Notes: generated by a model from the sequence alone, not told the origin. Shown: positions 1-7,288, numbered from the stretch's first letter. The stretch is 9,855 bases of DNA from Prevotella sp. UBA4376 (GCA_002391185.1 DGRY01000076.1:1-9855); one strand, 5' to 3'. Made by a program: numbers and translations.

Positions 1-128
1 TTCATACACATTTTCTTCTTTTTAAAATCTCAAATAAATTCATTTGCAAAACTTTAGTATTAACAATATGTTTCAGACAAAAAATATCTTTTCGAATACA
101 AAAAGAACCAATTATCTATTTTTTTTTA

Positions 129-137
129 TAATTTTGC
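129..137 (+). promoter_or_regulatory. Possible Bacteroidota -7 promoter element for the protease gene
   Basis: TAATTTTGC at 129-137 matches the TAnnTTTGC -7 box of the primary Bacteroidota sigma factor. It lies about 50 bases before the ATG at 189. No TTTG is found 19-21 bases upstream, so only half of the promoter is convincing. The rest of 1-188 is AT-rich, and I see no other feature in it. Confidence 0.4.
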
Positions 138-188
138 CTTATTGAAAGCAGACTTATTTTTACTTCACAACAATTAAAACTATATGTT

Positions 189-1316
189 ATGAAAGAAAAA
201 GTATATTATACCATCATTGTAATGCTTCTGACCCTATCAGGATGCAGCACTCAAAAAGATCCCGCGGAGCTCTTTGAAGAATACAAATCTGGTGTAGTGC
301 TAATAACTAATCAGTATTACTTTAGAATGAAAATGCCAAATAATAATTATACATATTTTAGTGGTTTAGACAATAATGGAAATATAAATTTCAATACAGA
401 TTATACAGAGTTGACAAAAGCAACTATCTCTGGAACTGGCTTTTTCATCGACAAGAATGGATCTATAATGACCAATCGACATGTCGCATCACCCACTATT
501 GATAAAACAGAAGTGAAAAATCAACTAAATAATCTTTTAGATGCATTTAAAGCCTACTACAATGAACAATTAGTATCTTTACAAACACAATATTCCGAAT
601 TAGAAGAACAAAAAAAAGCATGTATATATTACGATTACAATGATGAAAACTACTATATTGATGAATATAAATTGAACCAAATTAAAGAGCAACAAGCAGA
701 AATACAAACAAATTATAATTCCATACAAGAAAGTAGAGACCAAATTATGGATGGAAACATTTCTCTTGACGAACTAAAAATAGAAACCGTTTCTAAATTA
801 GGTATTTCATATAATGACACATATGTATCAGAAATGTATGATTTACTTGAAAAAAATCCTTGCGTTGTTACAAAAACATCAGAAAAAGAAGATATAGATT
901 TAGCCATCATACAACTTAAAAACAAAAAAACTCCAGAAGATGCATCTATCTTTTCTATAGAAGCAGAAAACGAAGAAGGGACTTTTGACAAAATATTGTC
1001 ATCATTTGACAAAAACAAACATGAATTCTTACAAATAGAGCAAGAGTTATTCATGATTGGTTATAACGCAGGCATTACACTTTCCAATACAAAGCAAGGT
1101 ATTAAAGTGCAAATGACAAGTGGAAAAGTTACTCAAATTCCAGACGGTCAAAGAATCATGTATAGTATCCCAACTTTCCAAGGTTCAAGCGGTAGTCCTA
1201 TTATTGACAGATACGGAAAGCTACAAGCAGTAAACTATGCAAAGTTCTCTGAAGACACTAATTTCAACTTTGGTATTCCTTTAAACAAAATAAAAGCATT
1301 CATGAAGGAACAATAG
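189..1316 (+). CDS. Trypsin-like serine protease, predicted lipoprotein, with coiled-coil insertion
   Basis: This is a predicted exported lipoprotein with a chymotrypsin/HtrA-type protease fold. A short hydrophobic signal (residues 7-18) ends in the lipobox LSGC, so Cys19 is the likely lipidated residue. SGTGFFIDKNGSIMTNRHVA (81-100) gives the catalytic His98. DIDLAI (235-240) gives the probable Asp237. QGSSGSPI (331-338) gives the probable nucleophile Ser334. The triad is therefore complete, and activity is likely. About 138 residues separate His and Asp, far more than in HtrA or trypsin. Roughly 105-190 of this is rich in Gln, Glu, Lys and Leu and looks like an alpha-helical coiled coil. 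No PDZ domain is visible after the protease domain, so it is not a canonical DegP. The gene stands alone and converges on prmC. It is visibly more AT-rich than the housekeeping genes, which hints at acquisition or weak codon selection. The substrate is unknown. Confidence 0.85.
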   Translation: MKEKVYYTIIVMLLTLSGCSTQKDPAELFEEYKSGVVLITNQYYFRMKMPNNNYTYFSGLDNNGNINFNTDYTELTKATISGTGFFIDKNGSIMTNRHVASPTIDKTEVKNQLNNLLDAFKAYYNEQLVSLQTQYSELEEQKKACIYYDYNDENYYIDEYKLNQIKEQQAEIQTNYNSIQESRDQIMDGNISLDELKIETVSKLGISYNDTYVSEMYDLLEKNPCVVTKTSEKEDIDLAIIQLKNKKTPEDASIFSIEAENEEGTFDKILSSFDKNKHEFLQIEQELFMIGYNAGITLSNTKQGIKVQMTSGKVTQIPDGQRIMYSIPTFQGSSGSPIIDRYGKLQAVNYAKFSEDTNFNFGIPLNKIKAFMKEQ

Positions 1317-1379
1317 TTTTTAAGTTACCACATTAGTATGGGTTCTACAAACACAATGGTGCATGCTCAAAATTCTAAA

Positions 1380-1407
1380 ATTCTCTAATTCGAGAAAAAA
1401 AGAGAAT
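1380..1407 (-). terminator. Possible terminator downstream of prmC
   Basis: ATTCTCT (1380-1386) and AGAGAAT (1401-1407) form an inverted repeat, and a shorter stem TTCTC/GAGAA (1381-1396) is nested in it. Read on the minus strand, the hairpin lies 35 bases after the prmC stop and runs into TTTTAGAATTTT. The stem is AT-rich and weak. It sits between two convergent genes and could also serve the protease gene. Confidence 0.35.
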
Positions 1408-1441
1408 ATTTACTTAATATCCTATCATTTTGCTCCCAAAA

Positions 1442-2311
1442 CTACTTAACAGCAAGAGTGTAACGATATTTTCCAAAATCGTCTTTTAGACTTCTTATTT
1501 CGGAATATCCCAAGCCTGAAAGCATCTGCTCCATATCTCGAACGAATCTCGAATTCATCTCGAAGGCTAAGATACCGCCTTCAGCAAGCATTTTTTTGCC
1601 ATATTCGGCAATAGCTCTGTAAAAGCGAAGTGGGTCATCATTTGGAACAAAGAGTGCAAGATGGGGTTCAAATTCCATTACATTCTTCTCCATATCCTTG
1701 GCTTCTTCATCGGCAATATATGGAGGATTAGAAACTATAAGATTAAATTTTTCTTCACTCTCAGGAAGCTCACTTAGATTCAAGGCATCATGCTTTTCAA
1801 ATAACACTTTTGCATTCAAAGCCAAAGCATTAGCCGAAGCAATCTTCAAGGCATCGTCGCTAATATCCCAAGCTTTCACTTCTGCCTTCTTGTTCTTTTC
1901 AGCTAAATCAAGGGCAAGCGTGATTGCTATACAACCACTTCCTGTGCCAATATCAAGAACACGATAAGCGGTATTGCAAACAGGGAAACTATTCTGCAAC
2001 TCTTCCTCTGCCAACTGACAAAGTTGAGCTGTTTCGGGGCGTGGAATAAGCACCCCTGGCTCTACATGAAAAACCCTGCCAGCAAACTCTGCTTTGCCAA
2101 GCACATATTGCACAGGCTCTCCTTTTTCCAGACGAGAGAAAATATCATCAAGAAAAGCGAGGTCTTTTGCCGATAATTCATTAACTTTGCCAGTATAAAG
2201 GTCAGTAAGAGTCATGGAAAACTCAGATTCAAGCACCATTCGGGCAATAGCTTTCGCTTCGCCTGCATCATAAAGGGGTGTCAATCTGTTCCAAAGTTCC
2301 TGATATGTCAT
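1442..2311 (-). CDS. prmC: Peptide chain release factor N5-glutamine methyltransferase PrmC (HemK)
   Basis: PrmC transfers a methyl group from S-adenosylmethionine to the glutamine of the GGQ motif in release factors RF1 and RF2, which tunes translation termination. Counting from the ATG at 2311, the protein has 289 residues, normal for the family. The N-terminal helical domain recognises the release factor. It is followed by the PRPETA segment (90-95), the SAM-binding motif DIGTGSG (about 120-126) and the catalytic NPPY motif (195-198), which identifies glutamine/adenine N-methyltransferases. The frame stays open upstream to an ATG at 2356. That would add 15 residues (MSLFCSALDF...) that do not look like PrmC, and their codons overlap the promoter at 2315-2346. 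I therefore choose the start MTYQELW at 2311. The gene is transcribed alone, divergent from the RhuM gene. Confidence 0.95.
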   Translation of the reverse strand: MTYQELWNRLTPLYDAGEAKAIARMVLESEFSMTLTDLYTGKVNELSAKDLAFLDDIFSRLEKGEPVQYVLGKAEFAGRVFHVEPGVLIPRPETAQLCQLAEEELQNSFPVCNTAYRVLDIGTGSGCIAITLALDLAEKNKKAEVKAWDISDDALKIASANALALNAKVLFEKHDALNLSELPESEEKFNLIVSNPPYIADEEAKDMEKNVMEFEPHLALFVPNDDPLRFYRAIAEYGKKMLAEGGILAFEMNSRFVRDMEQMLSGLGYSEIRSLKDDFGKYRYTLAVK

Positions 2312-2314
2312 ACT

Positions 2315-2346
2315 GCAAAGATATGAAAAATCGAGAGCAGAACAAA
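2315..2346 (-). promoter_or_regulatory. Bacteroidota-type promoter of prmC
   Basis: On the minus strand TTTG (2346-2343), a 19-base spacer and TATCTTTGC (2323-2315) make a full match to the Bacteroidota TTTG/TAnnTTTG promoter. The -7 box ends only 3 bases before the ATG at 2311. Transcription should therefore begin at or within a few bases of the start codon, giving a leaderless or nearly leaderless mRNA. Confidence 0.8.
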
Positions 2347-2401
2347 ATAAACTCATTTAATTTTATGTCAAGACGAAATTAGTTCAAATAAACTCAAAGC
2401 T

Positions 2402-3430
2402 ATGGCAGACGAAATAGAAAAAAGAAATGAAGCCTTCTTAATCTATCAAGATGAAAATGGAATAGCTCAGGTCAATGTTCGATTTGAGGGAGAGGACGTA
2501 TGGCTAACAGTTGAGCAAATGATGGAGTTATTCGACGCCTCGCAACAAGATGTGAGCTATCACATTAATCAAATCTATTCAGATGGAGAGCAAGAGCCTG
2601 AACGAACTCACAAAAAATTTTTGTTAGTTCGACAAGAAGGAAACAGAAGCGTGCACAGAAACATATCCCATTATAATTTAGACATGATTATCGCCGTTGG
2701 TTTTCGTGTAAAATCACAAGTTGCAACAAGATTCCGCAAATGGGCGACTAGGCATCTTCATGAATTTATACAAAAAGGGTTTTCTTTGGACGATGATAGA
2801 CTAAAAGGCACCCGCAGCAGATATTTCCGCGAATTGCTTCAACGCATACGAGACATTCGAAGCAGTGAGCGTAACCTATACCAACAAGTAACAGATATAT
2901 TTTCTACCAGCATAGATTATAACCCAAGAGCCAACTTGACACATCTGTTTTTTGCAACAGTACAAAACAAGTTGCATTATGCCGCACATCAGCACACAGC
3001 TGCAGAAGTGATTTACGAACGAGTAGATGCACAAAAGCCAATGGTTGGCATGACTAATTTCAAAGGTAACTATATTACCAAGGAAGATGTGCAAATAGCT
3101 AAAAATTATCTAACAGAAGAGGAATTAACTTATCTAAATTTATTGGTTTCACAATATTTAGATTTTGCTGAATTGCAAGCATTACAGCAAATTCCAATGA
3201 AAATGACAGATTGGATAGAAAAACTAGACAATCTTATGTTGTTATCAGGCAGGCAGTTACTAAACAATAATGGTTCAATAAGTCATGAGGAAGCCAAAAA
3301 GAAAGCCATAGCTGAATTTGAAAAATATCGTAAATTAGAGATGATACAATATGAAAGTGACTATGACAGAGCCATTAAGGAACTGATTCAAAAAGAAAAG
3401 AAGTCAAGAAGAGGAAGTAAAGAACAATAA
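2402..3430 (+). CDS. RhuM family protein
   Basis: This is a full-length member (342 residues) of the RhuM family, named after a Salmonella pathogenicity-island gene whose biochemical role is not settled. The N-terminal part (about 25-135) has the family pattern: VRFEGEDVWLTVEQMMELF (26-44), a helix-turn-helix-like stretch to about residue 58, YNLDMIIAVGFRVKS (91-105), and the basic helix FRKWATRHLHEFIQKGF (111-127). The second part holds the family segment AAEVIYERVDAQKPMVGMTN (200-219), followed by a helical, charged C-terminus ending in a lysine/arginine-rich tail. Such genes often sit in prophages and near restriction-modification loci, so a DNA-binding or defence-linked role is plausible but inferred. 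It lies only three bases before ribD and diverges from prmC. No clear promoter is visible in 2347-2401. TAATTTTA at 2358-2365 is a one-mismatch -7 box with no -33 partner. Confidence 0.88.
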   Translation: MADEIEKRNEAFLIYQDENGIAQVNVRFEGEDVWLTVEQMMELFDASQQDVSYHINQIYSDGEQEPERTHKKFLLVRQEGNRSVHRNISHYNLDMIIAVGFRVKSQVATRFRKWATRHLHEFIQKGFSLDDDRLKGTRSRYFRELLQRIRDIRSSERNLYQQVTDIFSTSIDYNPRANLTHLFFATVQNKLHYAAHQHTAAEVIYERVDAQKPMVGMTNFKGNYITKEDVQIAKNYLTEEELTYLNLLVSQYLDFAELQALQQIPMKMTDWIEKLDNLMLLSGRQLLNNNGSISHEEAKKKAIAEFEKYRKLEMIQYESDYDRAIKELIQKEKKSRRGSKEQ

Positions 3431-3433
3431 TCA

Positions 3434-4435
3434 ATGAATAAGCAACAAGATATCGACGAGAAATATATGAGACGCTGTCTGCAGATTGCAGCCAACGGAT
3501 TGCAGAATGCCAACCCAAACCCTTCGGTAGGAGCTGTTATTGTTGCTGCCGACGGAAGAATTATTGGTGAAGGCTACACCTCGGCTTACGGAGGAGCACA
3601 TGGCGAAGTAAATGCCTTTGCATCTGTTAAGCCTGAAAACGAACATCTGCTAAAGGAGTCAACAATATACGTGTCGCTTGAACCTTGTTCGCATCACGGC
3701 AAAACACCACCTTGCTGCGATTTGATTATTCGTAAAGGCGTGAAGAGAGTGGTTTGCGGATGTGTTGACCCATTCTCTCAAGTGCAGGGAAGAGGCATTA
3801 AGCGCATTCGAGAAGCCGGCATAGAGGTTGTGGTTGGCGTTCTTGAAAAAGAATGTATTGCCTCGAACAAACGATTCATAACCTTCAATACCCACCAGCG
3901 CCCATATATAATACTGAAATGGGCACAGACTGCCGACGGATTCATCGGAAGAATAACTTCTGACAGGAAGCAAAAAGAATCTCTCGCCATATCAACACCT
4001 TTCACAAAGATGCTTGTTCACAAGCTAAGAGCCGAGAACGATGCCATACTTATTGGCAGAGGCACTTTTGAAACCGACAAGCCTCAACTCAACGTAAGAG
4101 AGTGGACAGGCACTAACCCTGAGCGCCTGCTCCTTTCGTCATCTATGGCAAAAGAAAGTAATCAGCCTGAAGGCTGGAAAGTATTTGCCAACATTCACGA
4201 CGCATTAGCACACCTATATAAAGAGAAAAAGCAATCGCTTATCGTAGAGGGAGGAGCCGAAACCCTGAAGCAATTTATTGCCAAGGATCTATGGGACGAG
4301 ATACGAGTAGAAACAAACCCAAATCTCACCGTAGAGCAAGGCGTAGCCGCCCCAGAAATCCCTATAAATGCAGTCCTCACAAGCGAAGAAACCTTCGACG
4401 GCAATAGCATCAAACTGTATCAACGAAAAGAATAG
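3434..4435 (+). CDS. ribD: Bifunctional riboflavin biosynthesis deaminase/reductase RibD
   Basis: RibD carries out two successive cytoplasmic steps of riboflavin synthesis: deamination of the GTP-derived diaminopyrimidine ribosyl phosphate, then NADPH-dependent reduction of its ribose. The deaminase domain (about 8-145) has the zinc-binding H56-G-E58 and PCSHHGKTPPC (84-94, with Cys85 and Cys94). The usual HAE reads HGE here, but the zinc ligand and catalytic Glu are intact. The reductase domain (about 150-333) shows PYIILKWAQTADGFIG, AILIGRGTFETDKPQLNVR and LIVEGGAETLKQF, all typical of RibD/RibG. At 333 residues it is complete but on the short side. The ATG follows the RhuM stop by three bases, leaving no room for its own promoter. 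It is therefore either read through from the RhuM gene or driven by a promoter inside it. No other riboflavin gene is in the window, and I see no FMN riboswitch upstream. Confidence 0.95.
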   Translation: MNKQQDIDEKYMRRCLQIAANGLQNANPNPSVGAVIVAADGRIIGEGYTSAYGGAHGEVNAFASVKPENEHLLKESTIYVSLEPCSHHGKTPPCCDLIIRKGVKRVVCGCVDPFSQVQGRGIKRIREAGIEVVVGVLEKECIASNKRFITFNTHQRPYIILKWAQTADGFIGRITSDRKQKESLAISTPFTKMLVHKLRAENDAILIGRGTFETDKPQLNVREWTGTNPERLLLSSSMAKESNQPEGWKVFANIHDALAHLYKEKKQSLIVEGGAETLKQFIAKDLWDEIRVETNPNLTVEQGVAAPEIPINAVLTSEETFDGNSIKLYQRKE

Positions 4436-4528
4436 TCCACTATTTATTAGATAAAATTCTACATAATAGATGAAACAGCCTTTCATTTCATGTTAAACAA
4501 TTAATATGAATTATCAAAAACAAGAATC

Positions 4529-5329
4529 ATGGCAAAGATAAAAGTTGAGAATACAGAAATTACTGTCGTTAGCGTTCAGAGCGAAGACTATATCTCACTA
4601 ACTGATATGGCTCACAGCCAAATGCAGGAGCACATCATATTCAGGTGGATGAGCTTAAAAAGTACTATTGAATACCTTGGAGAATGGGAGAAACTGTATA
4701 ACCCAAATTTTAATTGTACCGAATTCGATACAATTAGGAATGCGGCAGGCAGCAACAACTTTGTTTTGTCTGTCAAGGCATGGATTGAGCGAACCGGAGC
4801 CATAGGCATTATGGCTAAGGCTGGCCGCTATGGTGGGACATACGCCCACAGGGATATTGCTTATCATTTTGGTATGTGGATTAGTCCGCGTTTTCAACTT
4901 TTACTTGTCAAGGAGTATCAAAGACTTAAAGCAGACGAACAGAAGCAACTTGCATGGTCAGCAAAACGTGAACTATCCAAGATAAACTACCACATTCATA
5001 CCGATGCCATCAAGAGCAATCTCATCCCCTTAGAAGTTACTCGCGAACAAGCTGCGATAAAGTATGCAGAGGAAGCTGACGTGCTTAACGTGGCATTATT
5101 CGGTATGACTGCTAAGCAATGGCGCGAGGCCAATCCTGACTTGAAGGGTAATATCCGAGACTACGCTACCATTAACGAACTCATCTGTCTCTCAAACATG
5201 GAGAATATCAACGCAGTACTGATCAACGACGGTATGCCTCAGGGCGAACGACTTGTAAAGCTCAACCAGATAGCCATTCAACAGATGCAGGTTTTGGAAG
5301 ACAATAGCGGAAGAAAATTGTTAAAATAA
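4529..5329 (+). CDS. KilA-N domain protein
   Basis: The 266-residue protein begins with a KilA-N domain (about 8-132). This DNA-binding module is common in phages, large DNA viruses and bacterial mobile regions. Visible hallmarks are YISLTDMAH (21-29), the central WIERTGAIGIMAKAGRYGGTYAHRDIA region (85-111) and the closing segment FGMWISPRFQLLLVKEYQRL (114-133). The C-terminal half (about 140-266) is helical and charged, with AKYAEEADVLN-like and FGMTAKQWREANP segments. I recognise these as recurring in Bacteroidota KilA-N proteins, but they have no assigned function. The gene has a 93-base spacer after ribD and an 85-base spacer before recX, and neither spacer shows a clear TTTG/TAnnTTTG promoter. 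There is no toxin, integrase or repressor partner beside it. Sequence-specific DNA binding is inferred from the domain. Confidence 0.87.
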   Translation: MAKIKVENTEITVVSVQSEDYISLTDMAHSQMQEHIIFRWMSLKSTIEYLGEWEKLYNPNFNCTEFDTIRNAAGSNNFVLSVKAWIERTGAIGIMAKAGRYGGTYAHRDIAYHFGMWISPRFQLLLVKEYQRLKADEQKQLAWSAKRELSKINYHIHTDAIKSNLIPLEVTREQAAIKYAEEADVLNVALFGMTAKQWREANPDLKGNIRDYATINELICLSNMENINAVLINDGMPQGERLVKLNQIAIQQMQVLEDNSGRKLLK

Positions 5330-5413
5330 GCAGATACAAAAGCAAAGTAATATAATGTTCCATGGTACCAAAGTTCTTGCAGTTTGTAATTAATATATAG
5401 AACTCAACAACAA

Positions 5414-5902
5414 ATGTTTCAAAAAAAGCAAATAACAGAACAACAGGCGTTAAGCAAACTAACTGGTTTGTGTGCAAGAGCAGAACATTGCTCTGGAGAA
5501 ATGCTCGACAAACTTCGTCAATGGAGAATTGACGAGGAAGCACAAGCCCGTATTATGGAATACCTTATTAAAAATAAGTTTGTTGATGATGAACGCTATA
5601 CACGATTCTTCATCAACGACAAAATAAAATACAACGGCTGGGGACGAAGAAAAATAGAACAGGCGCTGTGGATGAAGCATGTTGACAAAAGCATTTCCGA
5701 CCCTATTTTCGACGAAATAGACCCTGAGGAATATCTCACACAACTTCGCCCTATCATAAAGCAGAAGTTAAAGACAACCAAGGCAAACAGCGACTATGAA
5801 CGCTCCATGAAAGTGATAAAATATGCTATGAGCCGTGGCTTTGAGATTGATTTAATTAGAAAATGTATTGACGATGCCGACATTTTTGACGAGACTTACT
5901 AA
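5414..5902 (+). CDS. recX: RecX family regulator of RecA
   Basis: RecX binds RecA and modulates its filament growth and recombinase activity. The 162-residue protein has the family's stacked three-helix repeats: QQALSKLTGLCARAEHC (10-26), the central VDDERYTRFFINDKIKYNGWG (57-77) with the characteristic DDxRY and following helix RRKIEQAL, and a third repeat near YERSMKVIKYAMSRGFEIDLI (128-148). Length and order are normal. recA is not adjacent. The 3' end overlaps the start of comF by 29 bases in another frame, so the two are surely co-transcribed and probably translationally coupled. The upstream 85-base spacer has no promoter I can recognise. Confidence 0.92.
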   Translation: MFQKKQITEQQALSKLTGLCARAEHCSGEMLDKLRQWRIDEEAQARIMEYLIKNKFVDDERYTRFFINDKIKYNGWGRRKIEQALWMKHVDKSISDPIFDEIDPEEYLTQLRPIIKQKLKTTKANSDYERSMKVIKYAMSRGFEIDLIRKCIDDADIFDETY

Positions 5903-6569
5903 TCTTCTTTTCCCAAGGCAATGTGCCATTTGCGGAAAAAGACTGTTATTAGGCGAAGAGCTTTTCTGTAGCAGTTGCAACATTCAATTGCCAAGAACAG
6001 ACTATGCCCTCTCCCCCTACGACAACCCTATGGCACAGCTCTTCTGGGGAAGGTTTCCGTTAGAAAAGGCAGCAGCTCTAATTCATTACAACAGCCACAC
6101 ACAGATAAGCAAACCTTTCTACGACATGAAATACCACAACATGCCTGAAATTGGAGTAAGTTTGGGAGTTTTCGCCGCTAAAGAACTGATGAGCAGCGAT
6201 TTCTTCAACGATATAGACATTATTGTTCCAATGCCACTTGCACGATGGAGAAAAATGGAAAGAGGCTATAATCAAAGCGAGAAAATAGCTTTTGGCGTGA
6301 GCCACATCACACACATTCCGATGGCTGCAAACTGCCTAAAAAGAACTGTGTTTAAAGAAAGCCAGACAAACAAAAACAAAGAAGAACGAGAAGAAAACGT
6401 GAAAGACTGTTTCATACTTCACAAACCACAAAGACTGCAAGGAAAACACGTGCTTATAATCGACGACATAGTAACAACAGGAGCCACATGCCACTCTGCA
6501 GCGAAAGAAATTATGAAAGCCGAAGGCACAAAGATAAGCATCATGTCGATTGGAGTGACAAAGGAATAA
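5874..6569 (+). CDS. comF: ComF family phosphoribosyltransferase-like protein
   Basis: ComF proteins carry a phosphoribosyltransferase-like fold. In transformable bacteria they are needed for uptake of single-stranded DNA, probably working with the ComFA helicase in the cytoplasm. The N-terminal zinc finger is clear: CAIC (17-20) and CSSC (32-35). The PRPP-binding loop is VLIIDDIVTTGAT (193-205). The conserved VPMPLARWRKMERGYNQ (118-134) is typical of ComF. From the ATG at 5874 it has 231 residues. A TTG two codons upstream (5868) would add only two residues and is less likely. It overlaps recX by 29 bases. The link between RecX (RecA control) and ComF (DNA uptake) suggests a shared role in recombination, but no other competence gene is here. 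An enzymatic role has not been shown for the family. Confidence 0.92.
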   Translation: MPTFLTRLTNLLFPRQCAICGKRLLLGEELFCSSCNIQLPRTDYALSPYDNPMAQLFWGRFPLEKAAALIHYNSHTQISKPFYDMKYHNMPEIGVSLGVFAAKELMSSDFFNDIDIIVPMPLARWRKMERGYNQSEKIAFGVSHITHIPMAANCLKRTVFKESQTNKNKEEREENVKDCFILHKPQRLQGKHVLIIDDIVTTGATCHSAAKEIMKAEGTKISIMSIGVTKE

Positions 6570-6587
6570 GTAGAAACCTTTTCTACT
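6569..6587 (+). terminator. Possible weak terminator hairpin after comF
   Basis: AGTAGAAA (6569-6576) and TTTCTACT (6580-6587) form a perfect 8-base stem with a 3-base CCT loop, starting on the last base of the comF stop codon. It is followed by AAATTTTATG, so the T-tract is short. With a promoter just downstream, it may separate recX-comF from pyrE. Confidence 0.5.
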
Positions 6588-6593
6588 AAATTT

Positions 6594-6625
6594 TATGTTA
6601 TTTGAATTATTTCGCTTAACTTTGC
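6594..6625 (+). promoter_or_regulatory. Bacteroidota-type promoter of pyrE
   Basis: TAACTTTGC (6617-6625) is a full -7 box. TATG (6594-6597), with 19 bases between, matches three of four positions of the TTTG -33 box. A perfect TTTG at 6601-6604 is only 12 bases away, too close to pair with it. The expected transcript start near 6629 leaves a leader of about 25 bases before the pyrE ATG at 6654. Confidence 0.7.
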
Positions 6626-6653
6626 AACCAAATCATTAAAAAATATTGTTCAA

Positions 6654-7286
6654 ATGGATACTTTAAAGAAAGAATTCGCATCAAAGTTGCTGAACATAAA
6701 AGCTATCAAACTTCAGCCTAACGATCCTTTTACATGGGCAAGTGGATGGAACTCTCCTATCTATACCGATAACCGCATCGCCTTGTCATATCACGATGTG
6801 CGCTCATACGTGAAATTGGAGCTTTGCCACGCTATCCACGAGCATTTCCCAGAAGCTACAGCCGTTGCAGGAGTTGCTACTGGAGCTATTGCACAGGGGG
6901 CTCTCGTTGCCGATCAGTTGGCTATGCCTTATGCCTATGTTCGTCCAAAGCCAAAGGATCATGGCACAAAGAACCAAATTGAAGGTCGCCTTCCTGAAGG
7001 TGCAAAGGTTGTTGTTGTTGAAGACCTCATCTCTACAGGTTTAAGCTCTTTGAAAGCTGTTGCTGCTTTGAGAGAAGCTGGCTTTGAAGTAGTTGGTATG
7101 GTTGCTTCTTACACCTATGGCTTCCCTATTGCCGAGGAGGCATTCAAGGAGGCAGGCGTGAAACTCGTTACCCTTGGCGACTATGAGCACACCATTGAGG
7201 TTGCTGCCGAAACAGGATATGTATCTAAGGAAGACCTTGAAGTGCTCAAGGAGTGGCGTAAGGATCCTGCAAACTGGAAGAAGTAA
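6654..7286 (+). CDS. pyrE: Orotate phosphoribosyltransferase PyrE
   Basis: PyrE joins orotate to phosphoribosyl pyrophosphate to make OMP, the fifth step of pyrimidine synthesis. The 210-residue protein has normal length and all landmarks: the orotate-side segment FTWASGWNSPIYTDNR (26-41), the GVATGAIAQGALVA region (73-86), the flexible catalytic loop KDHGTKNQIEG (101-111) and the PRPP loop VVVVEDLISTGLSS (119-132). It has its own promoter and probably heads the transcript pyrE-SRPBCC-argH-lipoprotein, since the next gene starts two bases after its stop. I see no attenuator or PyrR-type leader structure in the short 5' region, so any pyrimidine control is not evident from sequence. Codon use is less AT-rich than in the protease or RhuM genes, consistent with a well-expressed core gene. 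Confidence 0.96.
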   Translation: MDTLKKEFASKLLNIKAIKLQPNDPFTWASGWNSPIYTDNRIALSYHDVRSYVKLELCHAIHEHFPEATAVAGVATGAIAQGALVADQLAMPYAYVRPKPKDHGTKNQIEGRLPEGAKVVVVEDLISTGLSSLKAVAALREAGFEVVGMVASYTYGFPIAEEAFKEAGVKLVTLGDYEHTIEVAAETGYVSKEDLEVLKEWRKDPANWKK

Positions 7287-7288
7287 TT

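Noticed and set aside
2166..2190. TTTG...TAACTTTGC on the plus strand inside prmC
   Set aside because: The spacer is only 12 bases and the site is inside an antisense gene; probably chance.
2312..2356. Upstream start of prmC adding 15 residues
   Set aside because: Its codons overlap the complete prmC promoter, and the extra residues do not resemble the PrmC N-terminus.
4470..4486. ATGAAA/TTTCAT hairpin between ribD and the KilA-N gene as a terminator
   Set aside because: The stem is six AT-rich pairs and no T-tract follows.
4532..4540. Minus-strand TATCTTTGC inside the KilA-N gene start
   Set aside because: It is coding sequence for MAKIK on the plus strand, has no TTTG partner at the right spacing, and would point into the 3' end of ribD.
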